This document shows positions 34,950 to 44,982 of a stretch of 64,000 bases of DNA, piece after piece. The position numbers and the translations under genes are program-made. Position 1 is the stretch's first letter; each line of letters starts with the position of its first letter. This stretch comes from Lachnospiraceae bacterium (GTDB taxonomy: Bacteria; Bacillota; Clostridia; Lachnospirales; Lachnospiraceae), in assembly GCA_015056915.1 (NCBI GenBank), contig SVFK01000002.1:1-64000 (forward strand). The letters are read 5' to 3'. The notes below the pieces were generated by a model, which worked only from the letters and a program-made list of their open reading frames with translations, did not search any database and was not told where the DNA came from.

Positions 34950-34983
34950 ACTCTGCAAACGGGACTTTTCCGGACAGCAGAGT
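34950..34983 (+). other. Intergenic hairpin
   Basis: ACTCTGC (34950-34956) and GCAGAGT (34977-34983) with an inner CGG/CCG pair; no T run. Lies between the exchanger and the small coiled-coil gene; purpose unknown. Confidence 0.35.
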
Positions 34984-35022
34984 GGAAACAGATATGCCAA
35001 AAGAACATAAAGGAGACCGTAT

Positions 35023-35262
35023 ATGGCAAGAGGACAAAGAAAGACACTGGAAGAAAAAATCAGTGCAAAGCAGGAGCTGATTGGAGCTCTTACGATTAGA
35101 ATTGAGTCGGAAAAAAGAGAATTGGAAGCACTTTTTGAAGAAAAGAAGCGCAAGGAGCTGGAAGCGGTAAGTGATTTGATTGCAGACGCAGGATTAGAGC
35201 CTTATGAGGTGGCTGAAATGCTGCAACAGTATATCGGAAGTCGCACGGCAAACGCTTCTTAA
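35023..35262 (+). CDS. Small coiled-coil protein
   Basis: 79 residues. A basic start (MARGQRKTLEEK), a coiled coil to about residue 50 (LTIRIESEKRELEALFEEKKRKELE) and a short helical C-terminal motif (LEPYEVAEMLQQYI). Layout is like small regulatory or nucleoid-type proteins but I recognise no family. RBS AAAGGAG. Followed by a bidirectional-looking terminator. Confidence 0.6.
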   Translation: MARGQRKTLEEKISAKQELIGALTIRIESEKRELEALFEEKKRKELEAVSDLIADAGLEPYEVAEMLQQYIGSRTANAS

Positions 35263-35269
35263 ATGATAG

Positions 35270-35329
35270 AAAACCCCACGGACAGGAATATTTCTCGTTG
35301 CTGAGAATGTTCTGTGCAGTGGGGTTTTT
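35270..35329. terminator. Terminator between convergent genes
   Basis: AAAACCCCAC (35270-35279) and GTGGGGTTTT (35319-35328) enclose an inner imperfect hairpin. A-rich and T-rich flanks on both sides allow use from either strand, which suits the convergent arrangement. Confidence 0.85.
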
Positions 35330-35365
35330 ATTTGGTAGTTCCCAAATGCTATGTTGTAAATCCTA

Positions 35366-38300
35366 TTAGTCCTTTAAATTTTTCTGTGCAGTGGACAGCA
35401 TCAGCTTGATTCGGTTTAACTGATTAACTTCGCTGGCGCCGGGGTCATAATCGATTGCCACAATATTAGACTCAGGATAAGCCTTGCGAAGAGCCTTGAT
35501 TACACCTTTGCCTACCACATGATTAGGGAGACAGCCAAAGGGCTGTGTACATACAATGTTAGGCACATTGTCGTGGATTAATTCCACCATTTCACCGGTC
35601 AAAAACCAGCCTTCACCGGTCTGATTTCCAATGGATACAATGGGTTCTGCAAAGGATACAATATCTCGAATGGGTGTTGGTGCCGAAAAATGCTTGCTGG
35701 TCTTCAATTCCTTTACGGCAGTGCCGCGCAATACATGCTCAATAGCGCAAATGCCCAGAGAGGAAGTTTTTGCAGTTTTCTTGCTGTTACCCAAGTGTTC
35801 AGCCTTGTATATTTGATTGTAGAAGCAGTAAAGCAAGAAATCGAGCAAGTCAGGAACGACAGCCTCTGCACCTTCTGCTTCTAATAATTCTACAAGATGA
35901 TTGTTGCCGGCAGGAGAGAATTTTACCAAAATCTCACCTACCACACCAACCCTAGGTTTTGTAATATCCTTTATGGGAATGGCATCAAAGTCGCGAATAA
36001 TCTGACGGCACAGCTTATTAAATTTTAATAGATTAATATGCTTTGCAGAAAGAAAATCCTGTGCTACCTTTAGCCACTTCTGGTGAACGGCATTTACACT
36101 GCCGGGCTCTACCTCATAGGGGCGCATACGATATACACAGCGCATGAAAATATCACCGATGGCAGCCCCGACTGCTATGCGCAATAATAAATCTGCATTC
36201 ATTTGGAATCCGGGATTGGTCTCAAGACCGCCCAAATTCAATGAAATAACGGGAATCTGTTCCATGCCGGCTTTTTTTAATGCTCGGCGGATGAAGCCGA
36301 TATAGTTGGTGGCACGACAACCACCACCGGTCTGGGTTATGATAAGAGCTGTTTTATTCAAATCATATTTGCCGGAGAGCAAGGCTTCCATAAGCTGGCC
36401 TACTACCAAAAGAGACGGATAGCAGGCATCGTTGTTTACATATTTTAATCCCACGTCAACGGAATGCTTGTTGTCATTATCAAGGACTACAAGATTGTAC
36501 CCACAGGCTTTAAATGCGTAGCTAAGCATGTCAAAGTGTATAGGTGACATTTGCGGACAAAGGATGGTGTATTCCTTGCGCATTTCCTCTGTAAATGCTA
36601 TCTTTTCGATAGCAGAGGAGCGAATGGTACGCTGGGTATTTCTCTTTTCTCTGACACGGATGGCGGAGAGAAGGGAACGGATGCGGATACGTGCCGCGCC
36701 TAAGTTATTAACCTCATCAATTTTCAGACAGGTGTAGATTTTATCCGAACCGGACAGAATATCATTTACCTGATCTGTGGTAACGGCATCCAGACCGCAG
36801 CCAAAGGAATTCAACTGAATCAAATCCAGATTATCCACTGTTTTTACATAGCTTGCGGCTGCATATAAGCGGGAATGGTACATCCACTGGTCAGACACAA
36901 TCAATGGTCTTTCCGGTGTGGCCAGATGAGAAATGGAATCCTCGGTCAATACAGCCAAGTCATAGGAAGTAATAAGCTCAGGAATACCGTGGTTGATTTC
37001 AGGGTCAATATGGTAGGGACGACCTGCCAGCACAATTCCGCGTTTGCCGGTTTCTTTTAAATATTGTAATACCTCGTCGCCCTTTTTCTGCATGTCGATG
37101 CGGGCGGCATCCAATTCAGCCCAAGCCTCTTTACAAGCTTCGGCAATTTCTGTGGCAGGGATTTCACTAAATTCCTTAATCAACGCATCTGTTACCGTGT
37201 TAATGTCACGGAAGGACATGAAAGGATTGCGAAAATCAATATTAAAGCTAGCAATTTCCTCCATATTGTTTTTGATATTTTCAGAATAGGAGGTTACAAT
37301 GGGGCAGTTGTAATGGTTGTTAGCATCCGGGAACTCGTTTCTTTCATAAAATAGAGCCGGGTAAAAAATAAATTGTATGCCCTGCTTAATCAGCCATGCC
37401 ACATGACCATGAGCCAGCTTGGCCGGATAGCACTCGGACTCACTGGGTATGGACTCTATGCCTAACTCATAAATTTTGCGGTTAGAGCTGGGAGAGAGCA
37501 TTACGCGATAGCCCAACCGGGTAAAGAAGGTAAACCAGAAGGGATAATTTTCGTACATATTAAGGACTCTGGGGATGCCTACCGTACCTCTGGGAGCCTG
37601 ATCTGCATCTAAAGGTGTGTAGGAAAAGAGCCTTTTTTGCTTATAATCAAAAAGGTTAGGTACATTGTTGGCATTTTTCTGACCGCCGATACCACGCTCG
37701 CAACGGTTGCCGGAAATAAACTGTCTTCCGCCGGAGAATTTGTTGATGGTAAGGCGGCAGCTGTTGGTACAGCCTTTACATTTTGCCACGCTTGTTTCAA
37801 ATTTTAATTCGCAAATTTTCTCATAAGAGAGCATGGAGGTCTCATAACCCTCCTCATAATGCTCGCGAGCAATCAGCGCAGCACCGAAAGCACCCATGAT
37901 ACCTGCTATATCAGGGCGGATAGCCTCGCAATTTGCAATTTTTTCGAAGCTGCGAAGGACAGCATCATTATAGAAGGTGCCACCCTGTACCACAATATTA
38001 CGTCCAAGCTCGGAGGCATCTGACACTTTGATAACCTTAAAAAGCGCGTTTTTGATAACGGAATATGCCAGACCGGCAGAAATATCTGCTACAGATGCAC
38101 CTTCCTTCTGTGCCTGTTTAACCTTGGAATTCATGAAAACGGTACAGCGAGTACCGAGGTCAATAGGGTGCTCGGCAAAAAGTGCAGCCTGAGCAAAGTC
38201 CTGCACACTGTAATTTAAGGATTTGGCAAAGGTTTCTATAAAGGAACCGCAACCGGAGGAGCAGGCTTCATTCAACTGAACGCTGTCAACAGTCTGATTC

Positions 38301-39604
38301 TTAATCTTAATGCATTTCATGTCCTGACCGCCGATGTCAAGAATACAATCTACTTCGGGGTCAAAGAATGCTGCGGCATAATAGTGGGCAACGGTTTCTA
38401 CTTCGCCGTCGTCCAGTAAAAAAGCAGCTTTCATCAATGCTTCACCGTAGCCGGTGGAGCAGGAGCGAACGATTTTGACACCCTCGGGCAGCTGGGAATA
38501 GATTTCTTTCAGAGAACGGATTGCTGTTTTTAAGGGACTGCCGTCGTTACCGCTGTAGAAGGAATATAATAGAGAGCCATCTTCTCCAACAAGAGCAATC
38601 TTGGTAGTAGTGGAGCCGGCATCAATTCCTAAGAAAGCATTTCCCTGATATGTTTTCAAATCACCGGTAGTAACATGGTGCTTACCATGGCGTTCCCGGA
38701 AAGAAGCATAATCTTTTTCAGAAGAAAAGAGCGGCTCCATACGTTCTACTTCAAACTCCATTTTGATGTCAGAAGAGAGCTTGGCAACCATTTCTTCCAT
38801 GGTGTAGGAAATATCCTCTTTGGCATTCAGGGCAGAACCGATGGCAGCAAAAAGGTGGGAATTGTCGGTATCAATAATATGTTCCTCGTCCAGCTTTAAA
38901 GTGCGGATAAAAGCAGCCTTCAATTCAGATAAAAAGTGCAGAGGACCGCCCAAAAAGGCTACATGTCCGCGAATGGGCTTGCCACAGGCCAAGCCGCTGA
39001 TGGTCTGGTTTACCACAGCCTGAAAAATAGATGCGGATAAGTCTTCTTTCGTAGCACCGTCATTAATCAGAGGCTGTATATCTGTTTTGGCAAACACACC
39101 GCAGCGTGCAGCTATGGTGTATAAGGATTTATAATTTTTGGCGTATTCATTCAGACCGGAAGCATCGGTTTGTATTAAGGAAGCCATCTGGTCAATAAAG
39201 GAGCCGGTACCGCCTGCGCAGATACCGTTCATACGCTGCTCTACATTACCGCCTTCGAAGTAGATGATTTTGGCATCCTCGCCACCCAATTCAATAGCTA
39301 CGTCGGTCTTGGGAGCAAGCTCCTTTAAAGAAGTAGCAACTGCGATAACCTCCTGTGTGAAGGGCACACCTAAATGATTGGCAAGTGTCAAACCGCCGGA
39401 ACCTGTAATCATAGGATGAAGTGTTAGATTACCAAGCTTGTCATACGCTTTTTGCAACAGAGCGGCAAGCGTTTCGCGTATATTGGCATAATGACGCTCA
39501 TAATCTGAAAATAATATATTGTGTGCTTCATCTAAAATAGCAATCTTGACTGTGGTAGAACCGATGTCAATACCAAGAGTCGCGTATTTTGATTGTATAT
39601 CCAT
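35366..39604 (-). CDS. Large 2-hydroxyacyl-CoA dehydratase activase-like protein (BadF/HgdC family)
   Basis: 1412 residues, minus strand. Two ASKHA ATPase domains in tandem: first from residue 10 ([15 protein letters not shown]), second from about 325 ([15 protein letters not shown]). Each has the GG(Q/E)D-K phosphate/metal loop and a cysteine patch ([11 protein letters not shown] and [10 protein letters not shown]) that in HgdC-type activases holds a shared 4Fe-4S cluster. A DUF2229 region follows about 660-890 ([16 protein letters not shown]), then a C-terminal dehydratase-like part with [10 protein letters not shown] and [13 protein letters not shown]. Known activases are about 260 residues and fire electrons into a dehydratase; this single-chain form occurs widely in anaerobes without known substrate. 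RBS AGGAAGG. Confidence 0.88.
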   Translation of the reverse strand: MDIQSKYATLGIDIGSTTVKIAILDEAHNILFSDYERHYANIRETLAALLQKAYDKLGNLTLHPMITGSGGLTLANHLGVPFTQEVIAVATSLKELAPKTDVAIELGGEDAKIIYFEGGNVEQRMNGICAGGTGSFIDQMASLIQTDASGLNEYAKNYKSLYTIAARCGVFAKTDIQPLINDGATKEDLSASIFQAVVNQTISGLACGKPIRGHVAFLGGPLHFLSELKAAFIRTLKLDEEHIIDTDNSHLFAAIGSALNAKEDISYTMEEMVAKLSSDIKMEFEVERMEPLFSSEKDYASFRERHGKHHVTTGDLKTYQGNAFLGIDAGSTTTKIALVGEDGSLLYSFYSGNDGSPLKTAIRSLKEIYSQLPEGVKIVRSCSTGYGEALMKAAFLLDDGEVETVAHYYAAAFFDPEVDCILDIGGQDMKCIKIKNQTVDSVQLNEACSSGCGSFIETFAKSLNYSVQDFAQAALFAEHPIDLGTRCTVFMNSKVKQAQKEGASVADISAGLAYSVIKNALFKVIKVSDASELGRNIVVQGGTFYNDAVLRSFEKIANCEAIRPDIAGIMGAFGAALIAREHYEEGYETSMLSYEKICELKFETSVAKCKGCTNSCRLTINKFSGGRQFISGNRCERGIGGQKNANNVPNLFDYKQKRLFSYTPLDADQAPRGTVGIPRVLNMYENYPFWFTFFTRLGYRVMLSPSSNRKIYELGIESIPSESECYPAKLAHGHVAWLIKQGIQFIFYPALFYERNEFPDANNHYNCPIVTSYSENIKNNMEEIASFNIDFRNPFMSFRDINTVTDALIKEFSEIPATEIAEACKEAWAELDAARIDMQKKGDEVLQYLKETGKRGIVLAGRPYHIDPEINHGIPELITSYDLAVLTEDSISHLATPERPLIVSDQWMYHSRLYAAASYVKTVDNLDLIQLNSFGCGLDAVTTDQVNDILSGSDKIYTCLKIDEVNNLGAARIRIRSLLSAIRVREKRNTQRTIRSSAIEKIAFTEEMRKEYTILCPQMSPIHFDMLSYAFKACGYNLVVLDNDNKHSVDVGLKYVNNDACYPSLLVVGQLMEALLSGKYDLNKTALIITQTGGGCRATNYIGFIRRALKKAGMEQIPVISLNLGGLETNPGFQMNADLLLRIAVGAAIGDIFMRCVYRMRPYEVEPGSVNAVHQKWLKVAQDFLSAKHINLLKFNKLCRQIIRDFDAIPIKDITKPRVGVVGEILVKFSPAGNNHLVELLEAEGAEAVVPDLLDFLLYCFYNQIYKAEHLGNSKKTAKTSSLGICAIEHVLRGTAVKELKTSKHFSAPTPIRDIVSFAEPIVSIGNQTGEGWFLTGEMVELIHDNVPNIVCTQPFGCLPNHVVGKGVIKALRKAYPESNIVAIDYDPGASEVNQLNRIKLMLSTAQKNLKD

Positions 39605-39699
39605 ATATGTACATCCTTCCTGAAAATAAGAAATACTTTAAATGTCGCATGGCAACGGCACTTCATTATTATGTAGTATAAAAAACGACATCAAATTGT

Positions 39700-39728
39700 A
39701 TTATACGTCACATGTTGTCAAAATGCAA
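39700..39728 (-). promoter_or_regulatory. Promoter of the activase gene
   Basis: On the minus strand: TTGCAT (39728-39723), 17-base spacer, TATAAT (39705-39700), about 95 bases before the start codon. The rest of 39605-39867 is AT-rich; a + strand promoter for the rhomboid-like gene must lie there but is not clear to me. Confidence 0.65.
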
Positions 39729-39867
39729 CGAACAAAAACTATTAAAGTTTTATAAAAAAGAGCAAAAATAAGGAAAAATAAAAATTGGTTTGTTTACTTA
39801 TGAGAGGTGGAATGATAGAATATATTCGTGTACGCATTTCAAAATGACATGGAGGATATGATTTTAC

Positions 39868-40722
39868 ATGATGAGCAAATTTGAAAAGAAATTTGGAAAG
39901 TATGCTATTCCAAATCTTACCTTAATATTGATTATCTGCTATGTGGCAGGGTATGTTATCCAGTTTACCGTTCCGCAGATGACCGTTTATCTTACTCTGG
40001 ATCCGTATTTTATTTTGCAGGGACAGATTTGGCGTCTTGTGACATGGATTCTGATTCCGCCCTCATCATTTGATATATTTACATTGATTATGCTGTTTTT
40101 CTATTACAATATCGGTACCAATCTGGAACGGGCTTGGGGAACCTATCGGTATAATGTGTATCTGTTCTCGGGTATGCTTTTTACGATTATTGGCAGCTTC
40201 CTGTACATGGGCTTTGTTTATCTGCTAGGTGGTAGTGATATTGGAATGTATTTTGCATCAGGTGAATTCAGAGACGAATTTTTTGACTTCAGTACGTATT
40301 ATATTAATCTGTCAATTTTTATGGCATTTGCAGTGACGTATCCCAATGCGCAGGTATTGTTAATGTTTGTGATTCCGGTAAAAATGAAGTGGATGGGTAT
40401 TTTGGATGCCATATTGCTGGGCGCTATGTTCCTTGAGGGGGAGATATCTACAAAATTTGCTATTGCAGCGTGTATGCTGAATTTTGTGATATTCTATTTC
40501 AGTACACTTAATCTGCGGCGTATGGCACCGAAGGAGGTCAAGCGCAGAACAGAATTTAAGCAACAGGTAAAACACAATCCCTCACCGCGAGGGCATAAAT
40601 GTGCCATCTGCGGTCGGACAGATGCAGATGACCCGACACTGGAATTCAGATATTGCTCAAAATGTAACGGTAATTATGAATATTGCCAGAATCATTTGTT
40701 CACCCACGAGCATGTGAAATAG
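39868..40722 (+). CDS. Rhomboid-like membrane protein without catalytic residues, C-terminal zinc finger
   Basis: 284 residues. About six TM helices in residues 15-215 with the rhomboid loop-1 hallmark GQIWRLVTWILIPP near residue 50 and an ERAWG segment near 90. The catalytic GxSG serine and the TM6 histidine are not visible where expected (INLSIFMAF and AIAACMLNF instead), so it is probably a pseudoprotease of the Derlin/iRhom type. Residues about 235-284 hold a CxxC-x-C pattern (KCAICGRTD, YCSKCNG, YCQNH), a cytoplasmic zinc finger. First gene of a three-gene set with a sigma-like protein. RBS AGGA. Confidence 0.75.
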   Translation: MMSKFEKKFGKYAIPNLTLILIICYVAGYVIQFTVPQMTVYLTLDPYFILQGQIWRLVTWILIPPSSFDIFTLIMLFFYYNIGTNLERAWGTYRYNVYLFSGMLFTIIGSFLYMGFVYLLGGSDIGMYFASGEFRDEFFDFSTYYINLSIFMAFAVTYPNAQVLLMFVIPVKMKWMGILDAILLGAMFLEGEISTKFAIAACMLNFVIFYFSTLNLRRMAPKEVKRRTEFKQQVKHNPSPRGHKCAICGRTDADDPTLEFRYCSKCNGNYEYCQNHLFTHEHVK

Positions 40723-40735
40723 AGGAGATTTTTTT

Positions 40736-41473
40736 ATGAACAAAGAATTACTGTTTGCCCAGACACTTGAACAGGTGAGAAAGCTTGCAAAAGAGCAAGG
40801 GAATTGTGTTAGCGAGGCGCAGGTACAAGAGGCATTTGCCCCATTGGATTTAAATAATGATCAGCTGCAGATGGTATATGATTATCTGGTAAAGCATAAG
40901 GTGGGCATCGGACAGCCTGTGAATCCGGACGATTATCTGACAGAGGAGGAGCGGGATTATCTGCAGGACTATTTGAATGAAATCGCAGAATTACCGACCT
41001 ATAGTGCAGGAGAAAAGGAGGCTTATACCTTATCTGCCATGGCAGGAGATGCATCCGCCCAGAGTAAGCTGATAGAGATGCACTTAAGTGATGTAATTGA
41101 GATTGCCAAGCTCTATGCCGGTCAAGGTGTGCTTTTGGAGGATTTGATTGGTGAAGGTAATGTGGCACTTTCTTTTGGTGTCGGTATGCTTGGAAGTCTG
41201 GAGCATGCCCATGAGGCGGAAGGGATGCTGGGCAAGCTGATTATGGATGCTATGGAGGAATATATACAGGAGCATGCTTCCAATGAACAGGCAGATCAAA
41301 AGGTGGTTGACAAGGTAAATAAGGTTTCTGACAAGGCGAAGGAGCTGGCGGAGATCTTACAACGCAAGGTGACGGTGGAGGAGCTGGCACAGGAGACGGG
41401 AATGTCCGTAAAATATATACAGGAAGCTGTCCGCATGAGTGGTTTCCAGATTGAATCCATAGACATGCGATAA
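40736..41473 (+). CDS. Sigma-70-like protein lacking promoter-recognition regions
   Basis: 245 residues, RBS AGGAG, 13 bases after the rhomboid-like gene. Residues 5-58 resemble region 1.1 (EQVRKLAKEQG ... MVYDYLVKHKVGIG). Residues about 62-140 align with regions 1.2 to 2.2: YLTEEERDYLQDYLNEI, then SKLIEMHLSDVIEIAKLYAGQGVLLEDLIGEGN cut here at its core (LLEDLIGEGN binds core polymerase in real sigmas). Regions 2.3-2.4 are replaced by an acidic helical segment, region 3-like VTVEELAQETGMSVKYI follows, and region 4 is missing. It should bind RNA polymerase but not a promoter, so a regulator or sigma competitor is plausible; this is inference. Confidence 0.75.
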   Translation: MNKELLFAQTLEQVRKLAKEQGNCVSEAQVQEAFAPLDLNNDQLQMVYDYLVKHKVGIGQPVNPDDYLTEEERDYLQDYLNEIAELPTYSAGEKEAYTLSAMAGDASAQSKLIEMHLSDVIEIAKLYAGQGVLLEDLIGEGNVALSFGVGMLGSLEHAHEAEGMLGKLIMDAMEEYIQEHASNEQADQKVVDKVNKVSDKAKELAEILQRKVTVEELAQETGMSVKYIQEAVRMSGFQIESIDMR

Positions 41474-41494
41474 AACTGATACAGGGGAGAAAAT

Positions 41495-41914
41495 ATGCGC
41501 ACAACCGTTTATGAAGATTATAAATACCATATGCAGGATACAGGAAACCTTTACATAGGGGCAAAGTATACCTTGGAAAATATTTTGGATGAGGAAGAGA
41601 TTACGTTTAAATTCCGCCTGATAGTGGAACGCTATATCTTACCGGAAGCAGACCTGCAGGATACCTTGGAAACACATTTATATTATCTGGAGCCGAAGAG
41701 CTTTCTGGTAAAAATATATAAGCAGCTGAAGGCTAAGGTGAAGATTAACATTATTGAAGAGAAGCGCAGCGTGCTGGGCGGCAGTAAGAAGCAGTACACC
41801 ACGAAAATGATAAAGGTCGAGGAGCTTGCAGCTATGTCCGTGGAAGAAAAAGAGCAAAAGGGAGTAGTTGTGCAGGAGCTTAGAATGAGTAAGCTGGCAC
41901 TTATGGCTTTCTAA
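41495..41914 (+). CDS. Hypothetical protein
   Basis: 139 residues, RBS AGGGGAG, 21 bases after the sigma-like gene. Not recognised. N-terminal beta-rich part (TTVYEDYKYHMQDTGNLYIG), a middle FKFRLIVERYILPEADLQDTL and basic KIYKQLKAKVKINIIEEKR, no TM and no obvious active site. Likely cotranscribed with its neighbours. Confidence 0.6.
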   Translation: MRTTVYEDYKYHMQDTGNLYIGAKYTLENILDEEEITFKFRLIVERYILPEADLQDTLETHLYYLEPKSFLVKIYKQLKAKVKINIIEEKRSVLGGSKKQYTTKMIKVEELAAMSVEEKEQKGVVVQELRMSKLALMAF

Positions 41915-41945
41915 TATTTTATGAAAAGGGCAGGGAAAGAAATCT

Positions 41946-44864
41946 ATGAGAATAGAAGAACTTTCAACATATGAAATCATCGAAAAGAGAGAAATCGAGG
42001 ATATTAATAGTATCACGTATCTGTGCAGACATAAAAAAACGGGTGCCAAGGTGGCACTGGTGGCCAATGATGATGAGAATAAGGTGTTCTATATCGGATT
42101 CCGCACACCGCCCAAGGATTCTACCGGTGTGGCACATATTCTGGAGCATTCCGTGCTGTGCGGCTCCAGAGAATTTCCGGTGAAGGACCCCTTTGTAGAG
42201 CTGGTAAAGGGTTCGCTGAATACCTTTTTGAATGCTATGACGTATCCGGACAAGACTATTTATCCGGTGGCAAGCTGTAACGATAAGGATTTTCAGAACC
42301 TGTTACATGTGTATCTGGATGCGGTTTTTTATCCGAATATCTATCAAAATGAGTCGATTTTTCGTCAGGAGGGTTGGCATTATGAGATGGATGATGCAGA
42401 AGGTGAACTGACAATTAATGGCGTGGTATATAATGAGATGAAGGGTGCCTTTTCTTCGCCTGATGATGTGTTAGAGCGAGAGATGATGAATTCTCTGTAT
42501 CCGAACACGACCTATGGCTGTGAATCAGGTGGAGACCCGGATGTGATTCCGGAATTAAGCTACGAGGAATTTTTGGATTTTCATAGAAAGTATTATCACC
42601 CTTCCAATAGCTATATTTACCTTTATGGCAATATGGATATGGCAGAGAAGCTTGCCTTTATTGATGAGCATTTTCTGTCTGCTTTTGATATGCTGGAGGT
42701 GGATTCAGAGGTAAAGGAGGAGCCTGCTTTTCCGACTCCGAATCGTATTGTAAGGGAATATCCTATCAGTGAAGGGGAGGATGAGGAGGAAAATACCTAT
42801 CTGTCTCTAAATATGTCTGTGGGAAACAGTCTGGACAGGGAGCTTTATGTGGCGTTTCAGATACTGGATTATGCACTTTGCTCCGCGCCCGGTGCGCCCT
42901 TAAAGCAGGCGCTTGTAGACAGGGGGCTGGGAAAGGATGTCTACAGCATTTACGAGAATGGCATTAAGCAACCCTACTTCAGTGTTGTGGCAAAGGATAC
43001 CTCAGTAAGTAAGGAAGCAGAATTTTTACAGGTGATTCAAGAGGTGTTAGAGAAGCTTGTGAGTAATGGATTTGATGAAAAGTCCTTGCTTGCAGGCATC
43101 AATTACTATGAATTTAAGTACAGGGAGGCTGATTTTGGTTCATACCCCAAGGGTCTGATGTATGGTTTACAGGTGTTGGACAGCTGGCTGTATGATGAGA
43201 GCAAGCCCTTTATTCATATAGAGGCGAATGAGACCTTTGCTACCTTGCGTAAAAAGGTGGGAGAAGGCTATTTTGAAGGTCTGGTTCAGAAATATTTACT
43301 GGAAAATACTCATCGCAGTGTAGTTGTGTTAAAGCCTAAATTAGGTCTTTTAGAGGAGCAGGAGGCTGCCTTAAAGCAAAAATTAGCCAAAATCAGGGCT
43401 GGTATGAGTTGTCAGGAGATACAGGCAGTCTTGGATACCTATGCTAAGCTTACTGATTTTCAGGAGAAAGAGGATTCCAAGGAGGATATGGAAAAGATTC
43501 CGTTGCTTTCCCGAGATGATATTAAAAAGGAGGCAACAGGATTTGTGAACGAAGAACGTTCTATTGGTGAGACGAAGTTGTTGTATCACGAATTGTTTAC
43601 AAACGGTATCGGCTATTTGCGCCTGATTTTCCATGTGGATCAGGTGCCGGAGGAATACTTTAAATATATCGGACTGTTAAAGGGGTGTCTGGGATTATTA
43701 AATACCCGGAATTACCAATACGGAGATCTCTTTAATGAACTGAATCTGGTAACGGGTGGCATGGCGGCGGTAAATAATGCTTATTCCGATATCAATGATT
43801 TAAATCAGTGTAAGGTGACTCTGGAGTTAAAGACGAAGGTATTATATCAGAATCTGGAACAGGCGATTGCTTTGATGCAGGAGATTATCTTAACCAGTGA
43901 TTTTGCGGATACCAAGCGCTTATATGAGATTATTGCAGAGGGCAAGTCCCGTATGCAGGCACAGATGATTTCCGGCGGACACAGTGTGGCAGCAGGACGT
44001 GCCATGTCCTACGGCAGTGTTACGGGTGCGCTTACAGAATTGTTGTCGGGAGTGCCCTTTTATCGTCTTATCACGCATCTGGAAGCTCATTTTGAGGAGG
44101 AGAAGGATGCACTGGTTGCTAAATTGCAGGAGCTGGCAAGGATGATATTCCGTCCGGAGAATCTGATGGTGGATTTCGTGGGAAGCAAAGAGGCAGTAGT
44201 AAAGCTTGATGCACCTATAGAAGCATTGAAAAAGCTGTTATATACCTGCCCTGTGGAGAAGGCGCATTTTGTACCAATGCTCTCCCGCCAAAATGAAGGC
44301 TTTATGACCTCTGGGCAAGTGAACTATGTATGCCGTGCCGGCAACTTCCGCAAAAAGGGATTGCCCTACAAGGGAAGTCTGCGTGTGCTGAAGGTAATGA
44401 TGGGATATGAGTATTTGTGGATGAATGTCCGTGTTAAGGGCGGCGCCTATGGCTGTATGTGTAGCTTTGGGAAATCAGGAGAATGCTATTTTGTATCCTA
44501 TCGTGACCCGAATCTGAGTAAAACCCTGAATATTTACGAAAAAGCAGGGGAGGCGGTGGCGCAGTTTGAAGCAGATGAGAGAACTATGACCCAATATATT
44601 ATCGGTGCTGTCAGTGATTTGGATATGCCCATGAATCCGGCAGCAAAGGGGCTGCGTTCTCTAAGTGCCTATATGACCGGTCTTACGGTGGATATTTTGC
44701 AGAAGGAGCGAGATGAGCTGCTTTCGACTACTGTGGAGGATATCAGAGAATTGTCTGCATATATTAAGGCTTTTATGGAAGAAGATTTCCTGTGTGTTGT
44801 GGGAAACACCAATAAAATTAAAGAAGAAAACAATCTCTTTATGAAGACGGAGAACCTTTTGTAA
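41946..44864 (+). CDS. M16C-family zinc metalloprotease (presequence-protease type)
   Basis: 972 residues, the usual length of the M16C/PreP group. Inverted zinc motif H64-x-x-E67-H68 (HILEHSVLCG), a downstream EMKGAF segment with the third ligand, then the M16C-associated region in the middle (about 460-720) and a second, inactive peptidase half with YKGSLRVLKVMMGYEYLW and GGAYGC. These enzymes degrade peptides in a closed chamber; the lack of a signal peptide places it in the cytoplasm. Starts 31 bases after the hypothetical protein. Confidence 0.92.
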   Translation: MRIEELSTYEIIEKREIEDINSITYLCRHKKTGAKVALVANDDENKVFYIGFRTPPKDSTGVAHILEHSVLCGSREFPVKDPFVELVKGSLNTFLNAMTYPDKTIYPVASCNDKDFQNLLHVYLDAVFYPNIYQNESIFRQEGWHYEMDDAEGELTINGVVYNEMKGAFSSPDDVLEREMMNSLYPNTTYGCESGGDPDVIPELSYEEFLDFHRKYYHPSNSYIYLYGNMDMAEKLAFIDEHFLSAFDMLEVDSEVKEEPAFPTPNRIVREYPISEGEDEEENTYLSLNMSVGNSLDRELYVAFQILDYALCSAPGAPLKQALVDRGLGKDVYSIYENGIKQPYFSVVAKDTSVSKEAEFLQVIQEVLEKLVSNGFDEKSLLAGINYYEFKYREADFGSYPKGLMYGLQVLDSWLYDESKPFIHIEANETFATLRKKVGEGYFEGLVQKYLLENTHRSVVVLKPKLGLLEEQEAALKQKLAKIRAGMSCQEIQAVLDTYAKLTDFQEKEDSKEDMEKIPLLSRDDIKKEATGFVNEERSIGETKLLYHELFTNGIGYLRLIFHVDQVPEEYFKYIGLLKGCLGLLNTRNYQYGDLFNELNLVTGGMAAVNNAYSDINDLNQCKVTLELKTKVLYQNLEQAIALMQEIILTSDFADTKRLYEIIAEGKSRMQAQMISGGHSVAAGRAMSYGSVTGALTELLSGVPFYRLITHLEAHFEEEKDALVAKLQELARMIFRPENLMVDFVGSKEAVVKLDAPIEALKKLLYTCPVEKAHFVPMLSRQNEGFMTSGQVNYVCRAGNFRKKGLPYKGSLRVLKVMMGYEYLWMNVRVKGGAYGCMCSFGKSGECYFVSYRDPNLSKTLNIYEKAGEAVAQFEADERTMTQYIIGAVSDLDMPMNPAAKGLRSLSAYMTGLTVDILQKERDELLSTTVEDIRELSAYIKAFMEEDFLCVVGNTNKIKEENNLFMKTENLL

Positions 44865-44911
44865 AAAATATCGTTATATATAGTGAACGGCTGAAAAAGC
44901 ATTATTTTTTA

Positions 44912-44967
44912 TATCGGAAAAGCCGGCGGCATGGGTGGATCCCGGATGAGCCGGCACTATTCCGATA
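44912..44967 (+). ncRNA. Structured leader element of the DUF4349 gene
   Basis: Three nested helices: TATCGGAA (44912-44919) with TTCCGATA (44960-44967); GCCGGC (44922-44927) with GCCGGC (44950-44955); GGG (44933-44935) with CCC (44941-44943). The inner helices are separated by purine-rich internal loops (GGCAT and GGATGA). It ends four bases before the AGGGAGG ribosome binding site and has no T run. No known riboswitch class matches in my reading. Confidence 0.5.
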
Positions 44968-44982
44968 GAAAGGGAGGAACAT

